The notes under the pieces are model-generated. The model searched no databases. It had not been told where the DNA came from and saw nothing but the letters and a program-made list of their open reading frames with translations. A DNA stretch of 13,416 nucleotides. Source: Spirochaetales bacterium. GTDB lineage: Bacteria; Spirochaetota; Spirochaetia; DSM-27196; PWMO01. Shown piece after piece: positions 7,639 to 13,416 of this stretch (positions are counted from its first letter, which is position 1; each line of letters begins with the position of its first letter). Both the position numbers and the translations under genes were made by a program. Where the stretch lies: positions 1 to 13,416 of the forward strand of contig SKLB01000170.1 in the NCBI GenBank assembly GCA_007123465.1. The letters are read 5' to 3'.

Positions 7639-8217
7639 TCAGTCGAAGTTGACCTGAGGCGCGCTGCGCGCCTGCTGGTCGATTTCGAAATAGTCACGCT
7701 GCGTAAGCCCCAACCCGCCGGCAAACAGCGAAGCGGGAAACATTCGGATCCGGGCGTTGAAGCTCTGCACACTGTTGTTGTACCGCTGCCGCGCCACGGC
7801 AATGCGGTTCTCGGTGCCGGCCAGCTCGTCCTGCAACCGGATGAAGTTCTGATTCGAGCGCAGCTCGGGGTACGCTTCCACCACAACCAGCAGCCGACTC
7901 AGCGCAGATTCCATCTGCTGGTAGCTCTCGGCGGTCTCGGAAACCGATTGAGCACCGGCCAGGCGCGAGCGTGCTTCGGCGATGTCGGAGAATACCTGCT
8001 GTTCCTGGGCGGCAAAACCGCGCACGGTAGCCACCAGGTTTGGAATCAGGTCACTGCGCCGCTGCAACTGATTGTCAACCTCGGACCACGCCCCGTTGAC
8101 CGATTCCTCCAGCGCAATCAGAGCGTTGCGTTGCCCGACGTACCACGAAAAACCTCCAACCAGCAGCAGCAGGATGACCGCTGCCGCAATCAACCACGTA
8201 TATTTCTTATGTCTCAT
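7639..8217 (-). CDS. lemA: LemA family protein
   Basis: The 192-residue protein has one N-terminal membrane segment (about 8-27) followed by a helical LemA domain. Family blocks are clear: RRSDLIPNLV (53-62), YPELRSNQNF (116-125) and the ARQRYNNSVQSFN segment (142-154). Length is typical. The molecular role of LemA proteins is not established; they often sit next to TPM/YgcG genes, as here. The ATG at 8217 has an AAAGGAAA-type ribosome site about 8 nt upstream. The gene follows the TPM gene by 26 nt and is last in the minus-strand operon, so it probably shares its transcript. Confidence 0.93.
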   Translation of the reverse strand: MRHKKYTWLIAAAVILLLLVGGFSWYVGQRNALIALEESVNGAWSEVDNQLQRRSDLIPNLVATVRGFAAQEQQVFSDIAEARSRLAGAQSVSETAESYQQMESALSRLLVVVEAYPELRSNQNFIRLQDELAGTENRIAVARQRYNNSVQSFNARIRMFPASLFAGGLGLTQRDYFEIDQQARSAPQVNFD

Positions 8218-8243
8218 GCGCTGTTTCCTTTTCTTTAATTGAG

Positions 8244-9038
8244 TCAGAAGCCGCGGCTGGCACCGCCACCGCCGAATCCACCGCCGCCAAAGCCGGAGAA
8301 ACCGCCACTGCGGCCCCCGCTGCCGAACACTCCACCCGCGCTGCGTGTGCCGAAGCCGCCGCCGAAGTAGCCCCGACGCCGTGAGCCCAGGAATAGCAGC
8401 GGCCAGAAGAACCTGCCCCCGCCGAAGAACATCACCAGCAGCAGGAAGAACAGCACCTCAGCGGACGTTCCGCCGCTACTGCCCGTTCGCCCTGTTGCAG
8501 TCTGTGGTGCGCGTGCACCGTACTGAGCCAGGTCCACATCGTACTCGGCGGCGATGTAGCCGGCAATGCCCTCCACGCCGCCGACCAGGCCCTCACCCCA
8601 ACGTCCTTCCCGCAACGCGGGAAGGACCAGCTGATCCAGAACCGCTCCCACGCGGCCGTCCGGCAAGACGCCCTCCAGACCGTAGCCTACCTCGATCCGC
8701 ACCTGCCGCTCGGACATTGCCAGCAACAGAATCGCGCCGCTGTCTTGTGAAGCGGCGCCAACACCCCACTGCTGAGCCAGCGCCACACCAAACTGTTCAA
8801 TCGAGCCGAACGGTGCAAACGTGTCCACGGTTACCACTGCAACTTCGGCACCGGTAGCCTCACGCAGCGCCTCGATCAGCGTCTGCATGCGCAGCGCTTC
8901 ATCGGCAGAGATGACTCCGGCGAAATCACTGACATAGCCTTCTGGTGCGGGCAACTGCTGCGCCTGCGCTCCGGCTGCCGCAACGATCAGCATCAGCAGC
9001 GCCAGGACCGGCAGGAGCGATCTATCGGTCAATTTCAT
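8244..9038 (-). CDS. Secreted, membrane-anchored TPM-domain protein (YgcG-like)
   Basis: The 264-residue protein has a signal peptide (1-26, ending AGAQA before QQLP). A TPM domain (about 34-165) follows, with WGVG (91-94), the DSGAILLLAM segment and the RQVRIEVGYGLEGVLPDG block (111-128). A linker, a membrane segment (about 194-218) and a Gly/Ser/Phe-rich tail complete it. TPM domains are named for TLP18.3, Psb32 and MOLO-1. Some plant members have phosphatase activity, but the bacterial role is unclear. The domain should face the periplasm. Its start overlaps the upstream nucleotidyltransferase-like gene by 17 nt and has only a weak ribosome site, so translational coupling is likely. Confidence 0.9.
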   Translation of the reverse strand: MKLTDRSLLPVLALLMLIVAAAGAQAQQLPAPEGYVSDFAGVISADEALRMQTLIEALREATGAEVAVVTVDTFAPFGSIEQFGVALAQQWGVGAASQDSGAILLLAMSERQVRIEVGYGLEGVLPDGRVGAVLDQLVLPALREGRWGEGLVGGVEGIAGYIAAEYDVDLAQYGARAPQTATGRTGSSGGTSAEVLFFLLLVMFFGGGRFFWPLLFLGSRRRGYFGGGFGTRSAGGVFGSGGRSGGFSGFGGGGFGGGGASRGF

Positions 9039-9741
9039 ACTGATCCACTATCGTGATCAAACGCGCAACCGCTGGCTGCAACTCGCGCAACAGTTGCTGT
9101 GGCTCTGTGCCGGCTCCCTGGCGCAGCGCCAGCAGCTGAACAAACGGCCCGACGTCGGCACCGTACGCCTGTCCCACCTGCTCAACCAGCGCCTGGTGAT
9201 CGCTCGGGACAGCATCGATTCCATGCAGCCGCAGCAGCCCGCGAAACAGCGCCGCAACCTGGCCGGCCGAACTTCTGAGCTCCGCGGCCAGCAGCCGCTT
9301 GCGGCCGCGCGCCGCAACCACCAGCTGGCGATACCCGACCATCATCCCGCGCAACTGATGTTCCAGCTGGTGACGGAGGTTGCGGCGCGAGAACTGCACA
9401 TGCTCGGTCGGATCGCCCCCGTAGAGCACCCGGTGTTGGGCGATGATGTCCATATATTCCATCGGGAAGACATCGGCCGAGCGCGAGAACTCGGTCTGAC
9501 TCAAGATCAGCGGTGTGATGCGGTTGCGGCGCAGAAAGCGATGTCCGGTGCGGCCGAGCTGTTCGAGCGCGGCTACGCTGCACTCGTCGAGCAGAATAAG
9601 CACGTTGATATCGGACGCCTTAGCCTGCCACGAGGCGGTCACATAACTGCCGTACACCACTACCGAGGACAGCCGCTGCGCAAACGCACGCTTGAGCAGC
9701 GCCACCAACTCTGTTTCAATAGACTCTTTTCTGTTTTGCAT
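9022..9741 (-). CDS. Nucleotidyltransferase-fold protein with variant active-site motif
   Basis: From the ATG at 9741 the protein has 239 residues. Residues 27-50 match the polymerase-beta nucleotidyltransferase core: VVVYGSY, then SDIN (43-46). The usual second metal-binding Asp is replaced by Asn46. DVFPMEYMDI (90-99), HRVLYGGDP (103-111) and an LRHQLEHQLRG segment (about 122-132) begin a helical C-terminal half. I recall a conserved family with SDIN and these blocks but cannot name it; its function is unknown to me. The start was chosen for a CAGGAAC-type ribosome site at about 9748-9754. The frame is open 47 codons further upstream to 9882, but that part is Cys-rich and unlike the family. 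It is first in an operon with the TPM and lemA genes. Confidence 0.72.
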   Translation of the reverse strand: MQNRKESIETELVALLKRAFAQRLSSVVVYGSYVTASWQAKASDINVLILLDECSVAALEQLGRTGHRFLRRNRITPLILSQTEFSRSADVFPMEYMDIIAQHRVLYGGDPTEHVQFSRRNLRHQLEHQLRGMMVGYRQLVVAARGRKRLLAAELRSSAGQVAALFRGLLRLHGIDAVPSDHQALVEQVGQAYGADVGPFVQLLALRQGAGTEPQQLLRELQPAVARLITIVDQYEIDR

Positions 9742-9756
9742 AAAGTTCCTGCCCAG

Positions 9757-9762
9757 ATAATA
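9757..9762 (-). promoter_or_regulatory. Possible -10 element for the nucleotidyltransferase-TPM-lemA operon
   Basis: TATTAT on the minus strand (9757-9762) matches the -10 consensus at five of six positions. It lies 15 nt before the ATG, leaving just enough room for the ribosome site. No convincing -35 box is seen at 16-18 nt, so it may need an activator or be chance. Confidence 0.28.
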
Positions 9763-9833
9763 CTGCAAAAGCCGGCAAACGACGAGACATGTCTGCAATC
9801 CGGGAACAGCCCTTGACACTGACTGCAATTGCA

Positions 9834-9868
9834 CACAAACTTGTATGACACTTGTGGTCAGGTTTGTG
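9834..9868. promoter_or_regulatory. Interrupted inverted repeat in the divergent spacer (operator candidate)
   Basis: CACAAACTTG (9834-9843) and CAGGTTTGTG (9859-9868) form 10-nt inverted arms with one mismatch, separated by 15 nt. The spacer holds CACTTGTG (9849-9856), itself nearly symmetric and close to the centre of the array. It lies in the 199-nt gap between the divergent nucleotidyltransferase-like and FecR-domain genes, a suitable place for a shared operator. No regulator gene is adjacent, and no clear promoter is seen for the plus-strand gene. Confidence 0.4.
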
Positions 9869-9940
9869 CCATCGTATCGCAACCGCTGTTGTGACGGGCG
9901 TGCAGGCCTGTTCTGAAACGGTTAACGCAGGGAGGAAGCC

Positions 9941-10627
9941 ATGGCTATCGGCATTCCGACCCATCGTGGGTCTCGGCGCTGGATACTTCTGGTGTGTCTG
10001 TTTGTTCTGATACTCGTTCCCGCCGGCGCGGATGGAGTTATTTCTTATCTCGAAGGATCGGTAACCGTGCGCCGCGCGGGAAACACCGTTGCCGCCGACA
10101 TCGGAACCCCGCTGCAACAGGGTGACGTGGTGGTCACCGGAGCGCGCTCCACGGTAGTGATTCGGCTTGCCAACGCCGCCGACATCAAACTGCGCGAAAA
10201 CAGCAGCGTAGATCTCAGCGAAATAGGTGACCGGGTCGAGGTCGGGCTCAATTCCGGCGGTCTGTTCTCGCGGATCTTCGGGCGCCTGTTAGGCGGATTC
10301 GACGTACGTGCCGACACCGTGGTCGGCGGTGTCCGCGGCACCGAGTTCTTCGTTGCCTATGGGCGTACGATTGGCGACCTGCCCGATGTATGGCTGTGCG
10401 TCAACACCGGTGTTGTCGAGGTTACCGTACTGGAGACCGGTGCATCAATGCCGGTACGTGAGGGCGAGGGAGTCAATATTCTGGCTGGAACGCGCCTGAC
10501 CGACGCGCGCCGCTACCGCTGGACCGAAAGGCTCAACTGGAACATGGATCCCGGCGAAGGCGAGATATTCGACGATACCGATCTGGATGCGGCCTATTCA
10601 GACCTGCTCGACCAGGACTACGACTGA
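9941..10627 (+). CDS. Secreted FecR-domain protein with acidic C-terminal tail
   Basis: The 228-residue protein has an N-terminal signal or anchor segment (about 14-30, ending PAGADG). A FecR domain follows, with an early GSVTVRRAG strand (39-47) and GTPLQQGDVVVTGARSTVVI (55-74). IKLRENSSVDL (82-92) and VVGGVRGTEFFV (127-138) complete the family pattern. The tail from about 203 is strongly acidic (GEGEIFDDTDLDAAYSDLL). It lacks the anti-sigma N-terminal region of true FecR, and no sigma-factor gene is nearby. It is therefore probably a periplasmic or surface FecR-domain protein rather than an iron-dicitrate regulator. The start is fixed by a strong GGGAGGA ribosome site about 6 nt upstream. 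It is transcribed alone, converging with the metZ operon with no gap. Confidence 0.85.
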   Translation: MAIGIPTHRGSRRWILLVCLFVLILVPAGADGVISYLEGSVTVRRAGNTVAADIGTPLQQGDVVVTGARSTVVIRLANAADIKLRENSSVDLSEIGDRVEVGLNSGGLFSRIFGRLLGGFDVRADTVVGGVRGTEFFVAYGRTIGDLPDVWLCVNTGVVEVTVLETGASMPVREGEGVNILAGTRLTDARRYRWTERLNWNMDPGEGEIFDDTDLDAAYSDLLDQDYD

Positions 10628-10810
10628 CTACAGCTCGTCGTGAATTATCTCCCACTGCCACTCCGGGACCAAACTGACGCAGCGTGCGGCGTCCCCGCAT
10701 CCCCGCTCGCGTTCGGATCGATTGTAGCGTCCGCCCCGAGTGAGGCCGCCAGCGAGCGCCGCCCGGCACGCCTCTATATTTCGGGCTTGCGTCAGTCTGA
10801 ATGCCTGCAT
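10628..10810 (-). CDS. Possible 60-residue protein downstream of metZ
   Basis: This short frame starts 14 nt after the metZ stop codon, with a GAGG ribosome-like site about 6 nt before its ATG. Its stop abuts the stop of the FecR-domain gene. The protein is basic in its first two thirds and has three cysteines (in EACRAA and CGDAARC). It ends with an aromatic/acidic stretch, LVPEWQWEIIHDEL. I recognise no family. It fills nearly all of the otherwise empty gap between metZ and the FecR-domain gene, which argues for it. Several rare codons near the start (AGA, ATA) and the small size argue against. Confidence 0.38.
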   Translation of the reverse strand: MQAFRLTQARNIEACRAALAGGLTRGGRYNRSERERGCGDAARCVSLVPEWQWEIIHDEL

Positions 10811-10824
10811 CGTTGGCCTCGTCG

Positions 10825-12027
10825 CTACCCCTGTTGCCCTTCCTCCAGCGCTGTGTCGATATCGGCTATGATATCTGTAATCGTTTCGAGCCCCACCGAT
10901 ACACGTACCAGCCCGGGGGTGATCCCTACCGCCTGACGCTCCTGCTCGCTCAACTTGCAGTGCGTTGTGGTGGCCGGGTGCGTAGCGATGCTGCGTGTGT
11001 CACCGAGGTTGGAACTGCGCGTGACCATCTGCAGCCCATCGAGAAAGCGTTTACCGCCCTCGAGCCCGCCTTTGACTTCAAAGGTTACCACTCCTCCACC
11101 GTGACGCATCTGTCTGCCGGCAAGCTCACGCTGCGGATGCGATTCGAGGAATGGATAGCGCACCTCGTTGACCTGCGGGTGCTGTTCCAGGTGCCGTGCC
11201 AGCGTCAGGGCGTTCTCGCAGTGGCGCTCCATCCGCACCTCAAGCGTCTCCAGACTCTTGGACAACACCCAGGCGTTAAACGGCGAGAGCGCCGGACCGG
11301 TGGCGCGTGCAAACGACCGCACTTCGCCTATCAGCTCGGACGACCCCAGAATAGCACCGCCGAGGACTCGGCCCTGGCCATCGATAAACTTGGTTGCTGA
11401 GTGGGTGACCAGGTGAGCCCCCCAGCGTGCGGGCGTCTGCAGGTACGGCGTCGCGAAGCAGTTGTCAACGTTCAAAATGATACCGTGCTCATCAGCCAGC
11501 CGGCCCAGATACTCGAGATCCACCAACGCCAATCCCGGATTGGAGGGGGTTTCAACGAAAAGCATTTTAGTTGCCGGGGTTATCGCTGCGCGCCAGCCGT
11601 CGTTGTCGGCCGGATCAACGTAGCTGTGCCCGATTCCCCAGCGCGCCAATACCCTGGTAAGCACCGCGTGGGTAGACCCGAACACCGCCCGCGAAGCCAC
11701 AATGTGGTCGCCGCTGGACAACAGGGCCGCCATACTGCCAAACATCGCCGCCATACCCGAAGCCGTGGCAAATCCGTCCTCGCAGCCCTCGAGCAAGGCC
11801 AACTTATGGACAAACTCGTCCACGCTCGGATTGCCGTAGCGCGAGTAGACCATCCCGCTCTCTTCCTCGGCAAACAGCGCCCGTGCGTGCTCGGCGCTGT
11901 CAAAGACAAAACTGGATGTCAGAAACATCGGAACGCTATGCTCGCGGTGCTGCGAACGCGGCGCCTGCGAGCGAATCGAGACGGTCCCAAAATTGGCGGC
12001 CGGTGTCGGGGTATGATCTAAAGGCAT
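10825..12027 (-). CDS. metZ: O-succinylhomoserine sulfhydrylase (Cys/Met-metabolism PLP enzyme)
   Basis: The 400-residue protein belongs to the gamma-family of Cys/Met PLP enzymes at full length. It has YSRYGNP (61-67) for phosphate contact from the neighbouring subunit, FVETPSNP (157-164), D188 in NVDNCFATP for the pyridine nitrogen, and the Schiff-base lysine K213 in HSATKFIDGQGR. The TKFIDGQGRVLGGA form and the short N-terminus fit MetZ better than MetB or MetC. MetZ makes homocysteine from O-succinylhomoserine and sulfide. Cystathionine synthase or lyase, or an O-acetylhomoserine enzyme, remain possible. The start has a strong AAGGAAGGAAA ribosome site. It lies 14 nt after the OsmC-family gene and shares its promoter. 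Confidence 0.87.
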   Translation of the reverse strand: MPLDHTPTPAANFGTVSIRSQAPRSQHREHSVPMFLTSSFVFDSAEHARALFAEEESGMVYSRYGNPSVDEFVHKLALLEGCEDGFATASGMAAMFGSMAALLSSGDHIVASRAVFGSTHAVLTRVLARWGIGHSYVDPADNDGWRAAITPATKMLFVETPSNPGLALVDLEYLGRLADEHGIILNVDNCFATPYLQTPARWGAHLVTHSATKFIDGQGRVLGGAILGSSELIGEVRSFARATGPALSPFNAWVLSKSLETLEVRMERHCENALTLARHLEQHPQVNEVRYPFLESHPQRELAGRQMRHGGGVVTFEVKGGLEGGKRFLDGLQMVTRSSNLGDTRSIATHPATTTHCKLSEQERQAVGITPGLVRVSVGLETITDIIADIDTALEEGQQG

Positions 12028-12041
12028 CGGTTTCCTTCCTT

Positions 12042-12503
12042 TTAGTCTGAATTGTGTCCGCGGGCTCCATGCTGCTCGGCCTCGCCCGCTTCACCGATTA
12101 CAACGCTCCAGTTGATCTGTACAGCGGGTGCAAGCGACTCGGCAACCGAACAGTACTTCTCCACAGCCAGCGCGGCTGCCCTCTCAGCGCTGCGCTGGTC
12201 AATTCTACCGGTCAACACAAAGCTTATGTCGATCTGTTCAAACGGCGCCGGCGTACGGCCCTCGGCGCGGCGGCCGTCCACCACTATCGAGATGTCATCC
12301 AGGCGTTGGCGCTGCTTGTTCAGAATTGGAACCAGATCCATCGACGCACAGCCGGCAACCGCGGCCAGCAGCAACTCCATTGGGCGAAACCCATCAGCCT
12401 GGCCTCCGACAGCCGGACTGCCGTCGATGTGCACCCGGTTTCCGTCTGCGTTTTCGGCAACAAAATGCACCTGATTGTTGACTCGCTGTAATCGTACCTG
12501 CAT
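12042..12503 (-). CDS. OsmC/Ohr-family redox protein
   Basis: From the ATG at 12503 the protein has 153 residues. It shows the OsmC pattern: GFRPMELLLAAVAGCASMD with C52, and the second conserved cysteine C118 in EKYCSV. The family reduces organic hydroperoxides using these two cysteines. This member resembles the YhfA-like branch rather than OsmC or Ohr proper, so its substrate is open. The frame runs upstream to 12635, but that extension crosses the promoter and lacks family similarity. A GAAGGA ribosome site lies about 13 nt before the start, rather far. The operon with metZ suggests a link between sulfur metabolism and thiol redox state; that is inference. Confidence 0.85.
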   Translation of the reverse strand: MQVRLQRVNNQVHFVAENADGNRVHIDGSPAVGGQADGFRPMELLLAAVAGCASMDLVPILNKQRQRLDDISIVVDGRRAEGRTPAPFEQIDISFVLTGRIDQRSAERAAALAVEKYCSVAESLAPAVQINWSVVIGEAGEAEQHGARGHNSD

Positions 12504-12527
12504 CGTAATGCTTAATCCTTCGCAAGC

Positions 12528-12557
12528 ATCTAAGTACCCATCGCCGGCAAATGTCAA
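12528..12557 (-). promoter_or_regulatory. Promoter of the osmC-like/metZ operon
   Basis: On the minus strand a perfect TTGACA (12552-12557) is separated by 18 nt from TTAGAT (12528-12533). Transcription near 12521 would leave a leader of about 18 nt containing the GAAGGA site. The -10 box is weak (three of six). Confidence 0.45.
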
Positions 12558-12614
12558 CCGCTTGCGCGTGCTGAAAAAACAACGATTTTGCACCACTAGT
12601 CTCGCGTTTTGCGC

Positions 12615-12620
12615 TACATT
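12615..12620 (+). promoter_or_regulatory. -10 element close to the histidine kinase start
   Basis: TACATT at 12615-12620 lies exactly 9 nt before the ATG at 12630, the same distance as in nadE. No good -35 box is visible at normal spacing. GGTAGG (12621-12626) in the gap could act as a poor ribosome site, so this is the least certain of the three similar starts. Confidence 0.3.
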
Positions 12621-12629
12621 GGTAGGCGA

Positions 12630-13416
12630 ATGCACAGAACCAACCCGCTGATTCGCGCACTCGACAGGCTGACCACAGCGCTCCGTTTACGGCTCTCAAC
12701 CGCCAGGCGTGTTATAGTTCTGGCATTGACCTACGGCATGTATGTTCTGGCAACAGCGCTGACGGTTGATTCAATGGCTGTTTCGACCAACTACTACGTA
12801 CTGGTGCCGATGTTCATGTCGGCGGCGCTGTTCGGGTGGTACGGCGGCATCGTTGCCGGAGTACTGGCGCTTCCCTCCAACCTGCTGCTCTACTATCTGC
12901 TGGGAGCGCTGCACGTTGCGCCGGCTCATCCGCTGGTAGCCTGGGTCTCGGGTATACTGACCGGGGTGGTGCTGGGCTACTTCAGCGATTTCTTTCGTCG
13001 GCTGCAACTGGCCGATCAGGAAAACCGCTTTCTAGTGCAGGAGTTGCACCACCGGGTCAAGAACAACCTGGGTATCATCTCCGGACTCATCCAGTACCAC
13101 TCGATGGCGGTCAGCGATCCTGAGGCGCAGCAGAACCTGCAGCAGCTCAAGCAGCGGGTTCATTCGATTGCCGCAGTGCACGACAGGCTCTACTTAAGCG
13201 ACACGCGGACCATCTCGGCCGCAGCATACCTGCGCGAGCTGGTGCATCACATAGCCGACTCGCTGGTAGGAGACAGCCAGGACATTAGCTTCAGTTTTGC
13301 ACTGCGTCCGTTACAGTTTGGTCCGGACGAGTTGATGTCGATCGGGCTCATCACCAACGAGTTTGTGACCAATTCACTGGAACACGCGTTTCCCGCGGGC
13401 CGCGGCGAAATCAAAC
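12630..13416 (+). CDS. Membrane sensor histidine kinase, HisKA_2 type (cut by window end)
   Basis: The frame is open from the ATG at 12630 to the window edge, giving 262 residues of a longer protein. Residues about 27-120 hold several membrane segments with no large extracytoplasmic domain. A short linker then leads to the dimerisation/phosphoacceptor region ELHHRVKNNLGIISGLIQ (138-155), which is HisKA_2; H141 is the likely phosphorylated residue. The N-box NEFVTNSLEHAF (243-254) of the HATPase domain is present; the G-boxes lie beyond the edge. It should autophosphorylate on ATP and pass phosphate to a response regulator, not seen here. The signal is unknown. It is divergent from the osmC-like/metZ operon. 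Confidence 0.88.
   Translation, partial: MHRTNPLIRALDRLTTALRLRLSTARRVIVLALTYGMYVLATALTVDSMAVSTNYYVLVPMFMSAALFGWYGGIVAGVLALPSNLLLYYLLGALHVAPAHPLVAWVSGILTGVVLGYFSDFFRRLQLADQENRFLVQELHHRVKNNLGIISGLIQYHSMAVSDPEAQQNLQQLKQRVHSIAAVHDRLYLSDTRTISAAAYLRELVHHIADSLVGDSQDISFSFALRPLQFGPDELMSIGLITNEFVTNSLEHAFPAGRGEIK

Noticed and set aside
8244..8400. Repetitive GGC/GCC-rich DNA
   Set aside because: It simply encodes the Gly/Phe-rich tail normal for YgcG-like proteins; no regular unit like a CRISPR or VNTR.
9742..9882. 47-codon extension of the nucleotidyltransferase-like gene
   Set aside because: It is Cys-rich and unlike the fold; a ribosome site and a possible -10 box support the start at 9741.
10628..10639. 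C-terminal HDEL of the small protein
   Set aside because: HDEL is an endoplasmic reticulum retrieval signal in eukaryotes and has no meaning in a bacterium; chance.

Overview
The window is gene-dense chromosomal DNA, GC-rich by eye, from a diderm bacterium. The diderm call rests on an outer-membrane POTRA/beta-barrel gene, here broken. The gene mix suggests a free-living spirochaete-like organism: a secreted FecR-domain protein, a YgcG/TPM protein with LemA, MetZ, and a HisKA_2 kinase with a short membrane sensor. That placement is a weak inference; no rRNA or marker gene is present. I see no mobile element, CRISPR array, tRNA or rRNA.

Region 1 (146-3067, minus strand) reads azlC, azlD, a PHP-domain phosphatase, then a renalase-like FAD oxidoreductase. 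Junctions are tight (11-nt overlap, 72-nt gap, 4-nt ATGA overlap), so this looks like one operon, with a likely promoter at 3089-3117. AzlCD would export branched-chain amino acids or similar compounds; the link to the two enzymes is unknown.

Region 2 (about 3195-4279, plus) is the decaying remains of a PlpD-type patatin/POTRA/beta-barrel protein. It has lost its catalytic N-terminus and is broken by at least two frameshifts.

Region 3 (4311-7587, plus) holds an MFS drug-type exporter followed by a full-length glutamine-dependent NAD+ synthetase. Each appears to have its own promoter placed so close to the start codon, with no Shine-Dalgarno sequence, that leaderless or near-leaderless mRNAs are likely.

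Region 4 (7639-9741, minus) is an operon of an atypical nucleotidyltransferase-fold protein, a secreted TPM/YgcG protein and LemA. It converges on the NAD+ synthetase gene. Divergent to it, across a 199-nt spacer carrying a large inverted repeat, is a secreted FecR-domain protein (9941-10627, plus).

Region 5 (10628-12503, minus) encodes an OsmC-family redox protein, O-succinylhomoserine sulfhydrylase (MetZ) and a possible 60-residue protein. A divergent histidine kinase gene (12630 onward, plus) runs off the right edge.

No clearly new multi-gene system stands out. The points most worth following are the TANNNT-type leaderless starts, the eroded patatin autotransporter, the nucleotidyltransferase linked to TPM/LemA, and the inverted repeat at 9834-9868.
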